DNA of 56,910 nt from Prochlorococcus sp. AG-459-E08 (GCA_003209425.1 QCRB01000007.1:1-56910); one strand, 5' to 3'. Positions 34,847-43,074 are shown, counted from the first letter of the stretch. Numbers and translations: made by a program. Notes: a model not told the origin generated them from the letters alone.

Positions 34847-35134
34847 TTAACAATATAGAGCTACTGTTTGATCTAAATCTGCACATGGTTCAATCGTAAA
34901 CTCCAATAATTCTCTCCAAGATTGCCACTGTTGCCAAATAGTTTCTAAAGAATCAGCATCTACAACAGAGTAACCATTTCCATTTTGAGGTAAGAAAATC
35001 CAAGATTTAACATCGTAACCCTCTGGTCTATTTTGTGGCCCTCCTTTGTCGTACCATTCTTTTAACATTTTAGATCCTTTGTCTTGGGCGTTTGCATCAT
35101 TAAATTTATAAGAGATAAGAAACAGCATAAGCAA
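34847..35134 (-). CDS. DUF3303-like protein, short copy
   Basis: 95 residues with the DUF3303 pattern: a first strand LMLFLISYKF, helix SKMLKEWYDKGGP, GYDVKSWIFLPQNGNGYSVVDADSLETIWQQWQSWRELLEFTIEPCADLDQ. It probably adopts an alpha+beta barrel like ABM proteins. It is related to the protein at 35500-35820, two genes upstream, which suggests local duplication. The function is unknown. Confidence 0.65.
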   Translation of the reverse strand: MLMLFLISYKFNDANAQDKGSKMLKEWYDKGGPQNRPEGYDVKSWIFLPQNGNGYSVVDADSLETIWQQWQSWRELLEFTIEPCADLDQTVALYC

Positions 35135-35169
35135 AAAAAGTAAGTATAAATTATTTTAGAAAAAATAAT

Positions 35170-35448
35170 TTAAAAGTAACTGGTAATAACGGTTGAATCA
35201 TAAATATGACCTGCACTCTCAATTAATGGTTTCACTGCTGGATCTTCAAACATAGCTATTGATTTACCTTCTTCACCCTGTTCAATAAGAATTACGCTGG
35301 TTGGATCATCTTTCTTTACCCCTTTATATAAGCAAACAATTCCACGTTCTTTATTCATTTGTATATTTTCTTGACTGTCATAAACTGCAGCCCATTCCTC
35401 AAAAGGGACGCTTATTTTGAATGTAAAAACAGTAGTTTCAAGAGACAT
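35170..35448 (-). CDS. DUF3764 family protein, copy 2
   Basis: 92 residues, homologous to the protein at 25522-25806 over its whole length (start MSLETTVFTFKISVPFEEW; end VKPLIESAGHIYDSTVI). Both copies have the same leader hairpin directly before the ATG. Here it is flanked by two DUF3303-type genes, whereas copy 1 follows an ABM-type gene. The function is unknown; the shared leader suggests shared control. Confidence 0.75.
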   Translation of the reverse strand: MSLETTVFTFKISVPFEEWAAVYDSQENIQMNKERGIVCLYKGVKKDDPTSVILIEQGEEGKSIAMFEDPAVKPLIESAGHIYDSTVITSYF

Positions 35449-35490
35449 AAAAAAGGAGCTAGTTGCTCCTTATTCTAGATCGAATGTCAA
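35449..35490 (-). promoter_or_regulatory. leader hairpin element, copy B
   Basis: On the minus strand TTGACATTCGATCTAGAAT is followed by a perfect 7-bp stem AAGGAGC / GCTCCTT (loop AACTA) and six T in all, running directly into the ATG of the DUF3764 gene. It is the cleanest of the three copies. The stem contains an AAGGAG sequence, so it could also hide or present a ribosome-binding site, although the distance to ATG (about 17 bases) is long. Confidence 0.6.
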
Positions 35491-35499
35491 TTAATTGAA

Positions 35500-35820
35500 T
35501 TATCCCATTGCAGCAACAGCATCAGCAACTTGTTTGTTTCTTTGAATAACTTCATCATCATTTAAAACAGCAGTGATATTCCAATCAAGACCAAATTTCG
35601 CTCTCCACACTCCAAAATGTTGAGATATTGCTAAGTGATTATCAGCCTTGAAAGTAACAAAAACCTCTCCTGTTTCAGGCGCATGGAATCTACTTACCAA
35701 TTCAAACCCATCAAAATTATCCATAGGTGCACCAGAAGCAATATACTGCTCAAACATCTTGTAACCTTCGGACTGAGAAATTCCGTCTGGAATAAGTCCA
35801 TGAACGTGATAGTAAGCCAT
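35500..35820 (-). CDS. DUF3303 family protein
   Basis: 106 residues: MAYYHVHGLIPDGISQSEGYKMFEQYIASGAPMDNFDGFELVSRFHAPETGEVFVTFKADNHLAISQHFGVWRAKFGLDWNITAVLND has the two strand-helix-strand halves and central W of DUF3303. It is a soluble small alpha+beta protein of unknown function and first of the minus-strand cluster 35820-34433. The 173 bases upstream (35821-35993) contain no gene. Confidence 0.7.
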   Translation of the reverse strand: MAYYHVHGLIPDGISQSEGYKMFEQYIASGAPMDNFDGFELVSRFHAPETGEVFVTFKADNHLAISQHFGVWRAKFGLDWNITAVLNDDEVIQRNKQVADAVAAMG

Positions 35821-35993
35821 AAATAAAAATCATTAATCTAATTTCAATTTAAAAACCATATTTTAAAAAGCATTTAAATTATCTTTAAATTTAGATTTTT
35901 AAGCCTTTTTCAATATGAATTCGCGAAAAAAAAGAATCTTTATTTGGTATCACATGTACCGTTTATGAATTTTTTGTTAGCTATTAATTGGTT

Positions 35994-36176
35994 ATGAGTT
36001 ATTTTGCTGGACCTAACCATATTGAATATGATGCATGGTTTGATGAAAATATCGACCCACAAGATCTTGTAAATTACTTTGATGAAAAGGAGTTCAGTGA
36101 TTCAGTACACTTTAAGTTCCATAAGATGTCCACTAGAAATTTAACAATTGGTTCTTCTGATAATTTTCACTGGTAA
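35994..36176 (+). CDS. 60-residue acidic protein
   Basis: Starts at ATG 35994 (a TTG two codons earlier is in frame). It is rich in Asp/Glu and aromatics (IEYDAWFDENIDPQDLVNYFDEKEF) and ends in SSDNFHW. No family is recognised, but the ordered composition suggests a real small protein. Confidence 0.5.
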   Translation: MSYFAGPNHIEYDAWFDENIDPQDLVNYFDEKEFSDSVHFKFHKMSTRNLTIGSSDNFHW

Positions 36177-36212
36177 TTAAAAGATTTTTCATTCCATAGG
36201 TATTTATGAATC

Positions 36213-36590
36213 TTAAGCAGAATATGTTCCATCACTTTCTCTTCTTACCTGAGCTAATACAATTTCTTCTACAACTTTTTTAATCATGAAAGCACTTTTT
36301 TTTCCATAACATTTTTCTTTTTTAATGCTCTCAAAATCATTGGGTATTAAATCATTATGTTCACAACAATCACATTTAATATCAATTTTCATACCTTTAT
36401 AAACCTCCAAGGCCCTAGAAAAAATCCATTGCTGAACTGAAATACTTTCCCAACTATCAAAATTAGACCACTCATCAAAATTCAAATTAAGAATGCCTTT
36501 TAATCCATCAACCTGATTAACACATACTAAGTGTGAATCTTTTCTTGATTGATCCTTAATACCAATTGTTTTGACAGAATTTTGATTCAT
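36213..36590 (-). CDS. hypothetical protein with CxCC motif
   Basis: 125 residues. The central CDCCEHND (near 85) and a later Cys may bind metal. N-terminal strands (HLVCVNQVDGLKGILNLNFDEWSNFDSW) lead to a helical C-terminal half (KKSAFMIKKVVEEIVLAQVRRE). No family is recognised. It is followed by plus-strand genes on one side and the cupin gene upstream on the same strand (70-base gap). Confidence 0.6.
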   Translation of the reverse strand: MNQNSVKTIGIKDQSRKDSHLVCVNQVDGLKGILNLNFDEWSNFDSWESISVQQWIFSRALEVYKGMKIDIKCDCCEHNDLIPNDFESIKKEKCYGKKSAFMIKKVVEEIVLAQVRRESDGTYSA

Positions 36591-36660
36591 TTCTTATGCA
36601 TTGATTAAATAGCCTTATAAATCTAGAGGATAATTTCAAAAATATAAATAAAAAAATGTC

Positions 36661-37128
36661 TTAAATAAGATCATTTATTGCTTTATCCAATTTAGAGATG
36701 TGATTTGTATTTCTGAGTAATTCAAAATCTTTAAAATCAAAGCCAGGAGCAACACAACAACTCACCAACGTAAATTCTCCTTTACTTTTTGCGGCTTGCC
36801 AATATCCAGATGGAATCATTTCTAATGGATTATTGGAATCTAAAATTAAATTTCTTAGTAAATTATTATCATTATCTATGCACCATAAATTCAGAGGATC
36901 ACCCCTAAGATAAATCCAAATTTCATCTGCATTTTTTACTCTATGCCACGCACTTTTTGCATCTCTCTCCAAAAGATAATAAATTCCCGTAATGAAATTT
37001 CTTCTTTGACCATCTTCTCTCGTTACAAAACTATTACTCCTTACGATCTCCTTAAACCATCCACCTTCAGGATGAGGAGATAAATTCAATTGTTTAATTA
37101 TTTCTAAACTTTTTTGATTAGGGTTCAC
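36661..37128 (-). CDS. cupin protein, DUF985 family
   Basis: 155 residues of the cupin_5/DUF985 family: LNLSPHPEGGWFKEIVRS, then ITGIYYLLERDAKSAWHRVKNADEIWIYLRGDPL, and the C-terminal GYWQAAKSKGEFTLVSCCVAPGFDFKDFEL. The HRVKNADEIW block contains the metal or sugar-nucleotide-contacting residues of the jelly roll. Members bind small molecules, often without a known reaction. It stands alone between small genes. Confidence 0.85.
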   Translation of the reverse strand: MNPNQKSLEIIKQLNLSPHPEGGWFKEIVRSNSFVTREDGQRRNFITGIYYLLERDAKSAWHRVKNADEIWIYLRGDPLNLWCIDNDNNLLRNLILDSNNPLEMIPSGYWQAAKSKGEFTLVSCCVAPGFDFKDFELLRNTNHISKLDKAINDLI

Positions 37129-37209
37129 TTTACAAAAAACATTTAAAAATCACTATTACGAGTAGTAGTAAAATGAAAACTATTTAACATTAAATTAAGT
37201 TTTTAAAAC

Positions 37210-37353
37210 TTAAGCGCAAATAACTGATAAGTCTACAAAATTTTTATTTTCATCTGCCAGTTCAGTAATGATTCTATTGAGCCATTCAGAGGTCGTTTCA
37301 CAATAGCCTACATTTAAAATAGTTTTTTGCTTTGCTGTTTCTTGTTTATTCAT
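37210..37353 (-). CDS. 47-residue hypothetical protein
   Basis: Complete small ORF with natural composition: TAKQKTILNVGYCETTSEWLN, then helix RIITELADENKNFVDLSVICA. It is too short for most gene finders. The 182 bases upstream (37354-37535) hold nothing recognisable. Confidence 0.45.
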   Translation of the reverse strand: MNKQETAKQKTILNVGYCETTSEWLNRIITELADENKNFVDLSVICA

Positions 37354-37535
37354 AGTTAAGGTATTTTTATATAAGTTAGTATTTAATTAAATCTATGTGA
37401 ATAAGTCTTAATTACTATCTATTTTAAAAAGTTGTATTTAATACATATCTAAGAACTGCTAGTAAACAAATAAAATTAAATCGTTGACAAGAAAATGTAT
37501 ACAAGTAAGAGTAGAAAAAATTTATTATTTAACCT

Positions 37536-37721
37536 ATGAATAACATCAAGATTGAGGAATTGATGAAAGTAAGGTTCGATGGTATTGCTAATAGAATTGG
37601 GCAATTAAGCAAAAGTGAAAGTGAGTCTTTATTACTTGAGCATCTTGAGTGGTTGGAGGGAGGATGGGAGACTGAAGAAATCTTATTTTTAAGAAAGCCT
37701 TACAGAAAATGGTGGTTCTAA
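37536..37721 (+). CDS. 61-residue hypothetical protein
   Basis: Hydrophilic helical protein (IKIEELMKVRFDGIANRIGQL, then LLLEHLEWLEGGWETEEILFLRK) ending in YRKWWF. No family is recognised. It is convergent with thiD, 18 bases away. Confidence 0.5.
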   Translation: MNNIKIEELMKVRFDGIANRIGQLSKSESESLLLEHLEWLEGGWETEEILFLRKPYRKWWF

Positions 37722-37739
37722 CTCCACTTCTATAAATAA

Positions 37740-38519
37740 TTAATGATGGCCTAAGGGACCAGGGCCAGAGCCTATTTTATAAGAGTTGTCTAAAGATTTC
37801 TCAACAAATAATTTGGCTTTTTGTATGGAATCAAATAGATCAAAACCTAAAGCCTTGTAACCACAAATAGCAGCACTCAAAGTACAGCCGCTACCATGGG
37901 TGTTTTTTGTATTTATAAAATTATTAAATAGCCACTCTTTTCTACCATTTAAGTCAAGGAAAAAATCCTTCCCTTTCATATCTTTTAAACCGCCACCTTT
38001 TATAAGTACCGCTTTAGCTCCAAGACCAATAATTTTTCTTGCTGAATTTTCGATATCTTCTTTACTCCTTATTTTTAAACCAGAAAGTAGATTCGCTTCA
38101 TAAATATTTGGAGTTACCAAATCAGCAATTGGTAATAAGAGTTTTTTATAAGCATTAATAGCAGAATCTTCCAGTAATTTAGAACCAGTTCTTGTAACCA
38201 TTACTGGGTCAATAATTTTGGTTATTTTGTATGTATTTAATTTTGAAGCAGTATCATTAATTATCCTTTCATTTAATAACATTCCAGTTTTTAAGGCATC
38301 AATACCAAAATCAGCAAATAAAGTATCTAATTGAGTTAATAAAGTATTTTTCTCTACTGCTTGAACGCATGTAACCTCTATACTATTTTGTGCGGTAATA
38401 CATGTAATAACAGAACATCCATGTACTTTAAGGGCCATGAAAGTTCTCAAGTCAGCCTGTATGCCTGCTCCACCCCCTGAGTCACTACCGCCGACTGAAA
38501 GTGCAATTTTAGAATACAT
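37740..38519 (-). CDS. thiD: hydroxymethylpyrimidine (phospho)kinase
   Basis: Phosphorylates HMP and HMP-P to HMP-PP for thiamin synthesis. Ribokinase fold with GGSDSGGGAGIQADLRTFMAL at residues 9-29, the DPVMVTRTGSKLL motif near 122 and the C-terminal anion hole and catalytic Asp in NTHGSGCTLSAAICG near 210. The 259-residue length is normal. It follows tenA on the same strand after 49 bases; together they salvage the pyrimidine moiety from degraded thiamin. Confidence 0.95.
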   Translation of the reverse strand: MYSKIALSVGGSDSGGGAGIQADLRTFMALKVHGCSVITCITAQNSIEVTCVQAVEKNTLLTQLDTLFADFGIDALKTGMLLNERIINDTASKLNTYKITKIIDPVMVTRTGSKLLEDSAINAYKKLLLPIADLVTPNIYEANLLSGLKIRSKEDIENSARKIIGLGAKAVLIKGGGLKDMKGKDFFLDLNGRKEWLFNNFINTKNTHGSGCTLSAAICGYKALGFDLFDSIQKAKLFVEKSLDNSYKIGSGPGPLGHH

Positions 38520-38568
38520 AATTTATTAACTCGTTTTTGAAAGTACTATAAATAAATTCTAATTTAAA

Positions 38569-39192
38569 TCAGAAATCTGAATATGCATTAAAAAAATCTA
38601 ACTCCAATTCCATAGCTCTCCTGTATAAATATTTGGCCTGATTAATATCATATGTTTCTTTATTAGTCTCAATAAGATTTTCAAGTGAATCTGCTAGGTT
38701 TTCAAAGCTCTCATCAGAATAAGTAATTATCCATTCTTTATATTTAATATCAAAATCCTCCTTATACAAACTTTTTCCTATCCAAGAATAAAGTCGCATA
38801 CATGGAGTCATTGCAAACATTATTTCAACGGAGCTAAGTCTTTTGGAAGTTTCATCAAGAAAATCTGTATAATTTTTAGTCGCTTTTTTTATATAGTTAT
38901 TAGACAAATCAATATCCCATTCTTTTGCATACGTTTCATGAAGTATTAACTCCTCTGAAACACCCATTAACAGTTCACTTAACTTCCTTATTGAATACTT
39001 ATCTTTTGATTTGGAAACAGCAAGACCATAAGCCTTAGCAAAAGTCTCTAAAAAGAAATAATCTTGAGCTAAATATTCTTGAAATATATTTTTAGGGAGA
39101 CTTCCATTCTTTAAACCCTGAACAAATTTTGTATTTAAACTAAGTAAAGCAATCTCATAATTATCCTCCCAAAGTTTTTTTGTTATTTGCAT
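38569..39192 (-). CDS. tenA: TenA-family thiaminase II / aminopyrimidine salvage enzyme
   Basis: 207-residue all-helical protein. The active-site Cys lies in FAMTPCMRLYSWIG (near 134), and LAQDYFFLETFAKAYG and the C-terminal EELILHETYA..RRAMELELDFF segments are family-typical. It hydrolyses formylaminopyrimidine-type thiamin breakdown products to HMP, which ThiD, encoded next, then phosphorylates. No TPP riboswitch can be seen in the 86 bases between it and the divergent photolyase gene. Confidence 0.88.
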   Translation of the reverse strand: MQITKKLWEDNYEIALLSLNTKFVQGLKNGSLPKNIFQEYLAQDYFFLETFAKAYGLAVSKSKDKYSIRKLSELLMGVSEELILHETYAKEWDIDLSNNYIKKATKNYTDFLDETSKRLSSVEIMFAMTPCMRLYSWIGKSLYKEDFDIKYKEWIITYSDESFENLADSLENLIETNKETYDINQAKYLYRRAMELELDFFNAYSDF

Positions 39193-39278
39193 TTTTTTGA
39201 TTTTTAGTTATTCTAAAATTTTTAATATTTTTTACCTACAAACTTAATCTTAGTTTTCTAGTATTAAAACAAAAAATT

Positions 39279-40769
39279 ATGAAAGAAATAAATATATTAT
39301 GGTTTAAGAAAGATTTAAGAATTTTTGATAACGAAGCTCTCTGTGAGGCTATAAAAGATAATGATATTTTACCTATTTATATTATTGAGTTAGATATTTG
39401 GAGCCAAAATACTCATTCAGATAGACAATGGCAATTTTGCAAAGAAAGTTTAATAGATTTAAGAAATGCACTTGCTGAGATTGGACAACCATTAATTATT
39501 AGGACTGGCAACGTTATTAATATTTTTGATGAAATTAGTACAAAATTTAAAATCAAAGGTATATATAGCCATCAAGAAACCGGAGATTGGCTTACTTATA
39601 AAAGAGATCAAAAAGTAAGAGAATGGGCTTTGAGCAAAAATATTATTTGGAAGGAATTTCTACAATTTTCAGTTTTTAGAGGAAATTTAGATAGGAATAA
39701 TTGGTCTAAAAAGTGGCAAGAAAATTCCGAAAAAAACTTACTTAAAGCTCCATTAAGAATTAATTCTATTAACTTTAATATTGGAGAAATACCCTCAGAC
39801 GTAATTTTTACCTTTAAAAAAGAAACTTGTCCAGGAAGAATGCAAGGTGGAAGAAAGAAAGGTTTAGAGAGAATGCAATACTTCTTTAGTAATAAATTAG
39901 ATTCTTATTCAAAAGATATATCTAGCCCAGAAAAATCATTTGATAGTTGTACAAGACTATCACCATACATTTGTTGGGGATGCATTTCATTAAAAGAAAT
40001 TTTTAAAAAGGCAAATATATCAAAAAACAATAATTCAAGGATGTTAAAAAGCAGATTAACTTGGCATTGTCATTTTATTCAGAAACTTGAAAGTGAACCA
40101 GAACTAGAGTTTAGGGAATACCATCCTTTTTTTAAAAATATTAGAAAACAAAATAATGAATTACTTTATTCATGGAGTTCAGGTAATACGGGCTTTCCTT
40201 TTGTAGATGCATGTATGCGTTCATTAAATTTCAATGGATGGATTAACTTCAGGATGAGAGCGATGTTAATGTCTTTTGCTAGCTATAATTTATGGCTACC
40301 ATGGCAAGATTCAGGTTCTGAATTAGCAAATAAATTTGTAGATTATGAGCCTGGAATACATTGGAACCAATGCCAAATGCAATCTGGAACTACTTCTATA
40401 AATACCAATAGAATTTATAATCCTATTAAGCAGGGAAAAGATCATGATCCTCAAGGGAAATTTATAAAAAAATGGATACCAGAATTAAAGGATATATCAC
40501 TTAATTTCATTCATGAACCATGGCTATTATCTAGATTTAATCAAGAAGAATATGAACAAATTAATTACATAAGACCAATAATTGACATCCCAAATAGCAC
40601 TAAAACTGCAAAGAAGAAAATCCAGGAAATCACTAAAAAGGATGGATATTGGGATATCTCAAAAGAAATTTATTTAAAGCATGGCTCTAGAAAAAGGCTT
40701 AGAAAAAATATAAATAATAAAAAAATAGTGTCTCAGGAACTACAATACGAACTGAAATTAGATTTCTGA
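39279..40769 (+). CDS. DNA photolyase / cryptochrome family protein
   Basis: 496 residues. The N-terminal alpha/beta antenna domain starts INILWFKKDLRIFDNEAL. The C-terminal FAD domain has LSPYICWGCIS, RLTWHCHFIQKLE, TGFPFVDACMRSLNFNGWINFRMRAMLMSF and NQCQMQSGTTSINTNRIYNP. These motifs place it in the class I photolyase/cryptochrome superfamily. CPD photolyase is one possibility and a cryptochrome or (6-4)-type relative another; a basic tail of about 25 residues is added at the C-terminus. Light repair fits a surface-ocean habitat. Confidence 0.88.
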   Translation: MKEINILWFKKDLRIFDNEALCEAIKDNDILPIYIIELDIWSQNTHSDRQWQFCKESLIDLRNALAEIGQPLIIRTGNVINIFDEISTKFKIKGIYSHQETGDWLTYKRDQKVREWALSKNIIWKEFLQFSVFRGNLDRNNWSKKWQENSEKNLLKAPLRINSINFNIGEIPSDVIFTFKKETCPGRMQGGRKKGLERMQYFFSNKLDSYSKDISSPEKSFDSCTRLSPYICWGCISLKEIFKKANISKNNNSRMLKSRLTWHCHFIQKLESEPELEFREYHPFFKNIRKQNNELLYSWSSGNTGFPFVDACMRSLNFNGWINFRMRAMLMSFASYNLWLPWQDSGSELANKFVDYEPGIHWNQCQMQSGTTSINTNRIYNPIKQGKDHDPQGKFIKKWIPELKDISLNFIHEPWLLSRFNQEEYEQINYIRPIIDIPNSTKTAKKKIQEITKKDGYWDISKEIYLKHGSRKRLRKNINNKKIVSQELQYELKLDF

Positions 40770-40896
40770 ATTTTATTGTCAGAAATTTCTAAATTCCTTT
40801 TAGCTCCTAGGAAAGCTTTTAAAATTTTGAAATTAAATATATCAATCCACGATGAACTAATGCAAGCTTTAATGTATTTATTAGATTTTATTAATT

Positions 40897-41070
40897 ATGT
40901 CTGAAAGATTTGAATGGGACGATACCAATAGTTCAGGTATATGGTGGAGTACTAATGTAAGTATTAGAGACGAGTGCATTTTGCTCAAAGAAGATACTAA
41001 ATGCGAAGATTCTGATATCGTCGAACTTCTTAGGAGTATTGCACAAAATATAGAAGATAATGGCCTTTAA
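40897..41070 (+). CDS. 57-residue acidic hypothetical protein
   Basis: Complete small ORF: MSERFEWDDTNSSGIWWSTN, then VSIRDECILLKEDTKCEDSDIVELLRSIAQNIE. Balanced composition and a helical C-terminal half argue that it is real. No family is recognised. It is convergent with pip after 23 bases. Confidence 0.5.
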   Translation: MSERFEWDDTNSSGIWWSTNVSIRDECILLKEDTKCEDSDIVELLRSIAQNIEDNGL

Positions 41071-41093
41071 TTTTTAAAGGAAAATTCTCTCTT

Positions 41094-42044
41094 TTAGAGA
41101 TTTTGAATTCCTTTTACAGCTTTTATTAGTTCGATAGTAATACCTTTTTCACTCATTGAATGACCAGCATCACCAACAATAATTAATTCAGAATTCTTTA
41201 ATTTTTTATTTAGATCCCAAGCACTCCTAACAGGACATACCACGTCATACCTGCCCTGAATTATTTTTGTTGGAATAGATTCTATTGTTTTTATATTTTT
41301 CAAAATAAAATCATCCTCTAAGAAGATTTTATTAATAAAATAATGACATTCGATCCTTGCAAAGGCATCTGAAAAAGAATTAACTTCAGACTTATCAAAA
41401 TCAAATTTATTATTTATTAAATGACTTGTTGAGAGTTCCCATTTTGTCCAAGCTGCTGCTGCTTTTGATCTAAGATTTGCATCTGATGATGTTAGATATT
41501 TATAAAAAGAACTTATTAAATCATTTCTTTCTTCTTTTGGTATTACAGAAATATATTCTTCAAATTCATCGGGGAATATCTCACTTGCACCATATTGATA
41601 GAACCACAATAATTCAAACTTTCTACATAAAAATATTCCTCGCAAAGTTAAGCTGATAACTCTTGAGGGATTTTTAATCGCGTATATAAGTGAAAGTGTT
41701 GAGCCCCAAGATCCACCAAACAAATGCCAAGTATCTATTTTTAAAAGGATCCTTAATTTCTCAATATCATCAACTAAATGATTGGTCGTATTTTCTTTTA
41801 ATTCGGAGAAAGGAGTTGAAGAACCGCAACCTCTTTGGTCAAATTGAATAATATCGAATTTATCTGGGTCAAAGTATCTTCTATATCTTGGTTGACTTCC
41901 TCCTCCTGGACCTCCATGAATAACAAGAATTTTTTTGCCTTTTGGATTGCCAGATCTTTCCCAATAAATAGTATGAATATCACTTACTTGTAAAAAACCC
42001 TTTTCACGTACTTCAATTTTCGGAAACAAGACTTGATCTTTCAT
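41094..42044 (-). CDS. pip: proline iminopeptidase (alpha/beta hydrolase, S33)
   Basis: Releases N-terminal proline from peptides. 316 residues with the alpha/beta-hydrolase marks of the S33 family: the oxyanion-hole segment VIHGGPGGGSQPRYRRYFDP, the QFDQRGCGSSTPF strand, the nucleophile Ser in GGSWGSTLSL (near 110), the Asp in IIQGRYDVVCPV and the His in VGDAGHSMSE. The length is normal. A terminator-like hairpin and a gene-poor stretch lie upstream (42119-42550). Confidence 0.93.
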   Translation of the reverse strand: MKDQVLFPKIEVREKGFLQVSDIHTIYWERSGNPKGKKILVIHGGPGGGSQPRYRRYFDPDKFDIIQFDQRGCGSSTPFSELKENTTNHLVDDIEKLRILLKIDTWHLFGGSWGSTLSLIYAIKNPSRVISLTLRGIFLCRKFELLWFYQYGASEIFPDEFEEYISVIPKEERNDLISSFYKYLTSSDANLRSKAAAAWTKWELSTSHLINNKFDFDKSEVNSFSDAFARIECHYFINKIFLEDDFILKNIKTIESIPTKIIQGRYDVVCPVRSAWDLNKKLKNSELIIVGDAGHSMSEKGITIELIKAVKGIQNL

Positions 42045-42118
42045 TTTGAAATATTTTTAATCACTTTATTTATCCATAGTATCCAAAAAGAAGTCTAGTT
42101 TAAAAGTAATTTGTTAAA

Positions 42119-42146
42119 AAAAAGGACTGGTGGTACAGTCCTTTTT
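42119..42146. terminator. isolated strong terminator hairpin
   Basis: Perfect 11-bp inverted repeat AAAAAGGACTG / CAGTCCTTTTT (42119-42129 and 42136-42146) with a 6-base loop. The A/T edges give a U run on either strand: T7-8 on the minus strand, T5 on the plus strand. No recognised gene ends next to it: pip starts 75 bases away on the minus strand and the nearest minus-strand gene end is 405 bases away. Confidence 0.7.
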
Positions 42147-42550
42147 GATATTTGATTTCCTTCTAACAGGATATAAAATTACATATTTTAAAGTCTATTT
42201 ACTCATAAACCTAGAATACGTGAATTCGGGGATTTCTCTCGATAATTTCAGTACCTGTTGTCGCTAGTAATTATAAAGCGAAGTCTTATCAGACTAATTG
42301 ATTGAACTTGAATTTTCGAATAATCCCATTCTCAGGAATACGCTTCCTATATTTTGGAATTTGCTAAATTTCAGGCGGACTATCAATCATTTAGATTGCC
42401 TCCGAACTCAACATTTATAAATTACTCCTTTTTATAATTTCAGTAAATCCGTAAATATGCTGATTTACTTTTTTCTTAATTTATAAGAGGATTTTAATGA
42501 TCCTTTGTTTTTTATAGATAAATTTAAAAATTAAAGTCTATAATCCTTAG
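42147..42550. other. gene-poor 404-base stretch, candidate small RNA locus
   Basis: No ORF of natural composition is seen on either strand. Base composition looks slightly less AT-rich than neighbouring spacers, and small stem-loops are visible (minus strand AGTCT-GATA-AGACT and GGAAGCGTATTCC). With the terminator at 42119-42146 it could be a minus-strand non-coding RNA or a long 3' UTR of the gene at 42551. No match to tmRNA, RNase P RNA or Yfr1 (ACTCCTCACAC) was found by eye. Confidence 0.35.
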
Positions 42551-42733
42551 TTATTCAGATTCATAGAGCAAAATAGATTCAATTATTCTTTTATCACTAT
42601 CAGAAAGTTTATAATCTTCCAATTTCCACTCAACAAACTGTACACACTCATCAATAGAAGGATTCTTATCCCGGCACTTACGCCACTCTCTAATCCAATC
42701 TGCCAAGGCAAAAGTTATTTTTGTAGTAAGCAT
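42551..42733 (-). CDS. 60-residue hypothetical protein
   Basis: Starts at the Met of MLTTKITFALADWIREWRKC, preferred because it begins 2 bases after the upstream stop. Helical and acidic at the C-terminus (VEWKLEDYKLSDSDKRIIESILLYESE). Two cysteines. No family is recognised. It forms a two-gene unit with 42736-42876. Confidence 0.55.
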   Translation of the reverse strand: MLTTKITFALADWIREWRKCRDKNPSIDECVQFVEWKLEDYKLSDSDKRIIESILLYESE

Positions 42734-42735
42734 AT

Positions 42736-42876
42736 TTACCAATTAGGGTAATTAAAATCTCTTCCAGTAGGTTCTTCATAAAATCCCCCCTCCTTTATAC
42801 CTTTATAATATTTTTTAATAATCTTTTTAGAAAAAGCTATTGAGGGAACTAAATCTCCTAAATATATTGGCTCCAT
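42736..42876 (-). CDS. 46-residue hypothetical protein
   Basis: Complete ORF reading MEPIYLGDLVPSIAFSKKII, then KKYYKGIKEGGFYEEPTGRDFNYPNW. The aromatic and Gly/Pro-rich C-terminus is unlike random AT-rich translation. A GGAGGGG sequence sits inside its coding region. Its stop lies 2 bases before the next start, suggesting co-translation. Confidence 0.5.
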   Translation of the reverse strand: MEPIYLGDLVPSIAFSKKIIKKYYKGIKEGGFYEEPTGRDFNYPNW

Positions 42877-42950
42877 CGTAATTGATATAATGATTTAAAT
42901 TATTTATTATTCTATATAAGAATTTAATAAATAGATTATTAATATTCATT

Positions 42951-43046
42951 ATGGATTTCATCAAAAAGAACAAGATCTTAACATTAATGGCGATAATTGC
43001 AGTTTTATCATTTGTATTAGAAAAAGCAGGCATAATAAACCCTTAA
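42951..43046 (+). CDS. 31-residue membrane peptide
   Basis: Basic start (MDFIKKNK) then one hydrophobic helix (ILTLMAIIAVLSFVLEKAGII). A typical micro-membrane protein of this window; no family is recognised. Confidence 0.4.
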   Translation: MDFIKKNKILTLMAIIAVLSFVLEKAGIINP

Positions 43047-43074
43047 ATTAGTTAAATTTTTTGATAAATACTTC

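Noticed and set aside
23133-37500. Prophage or integrative element with integrase
   Set aside because: The tRNA position and mosaic content invited this, but no integrase, transposase, capsid or terminase gene and no repeat of the tRNA 3' end was seen in the window.
39193-39278. TPP riboswitch before tenA/thiD
   Set aside because: The 86-base spacer shares its length with the divergent photolyase promoter and shows no CTGAGA/ACCTGA TPP-box elements.
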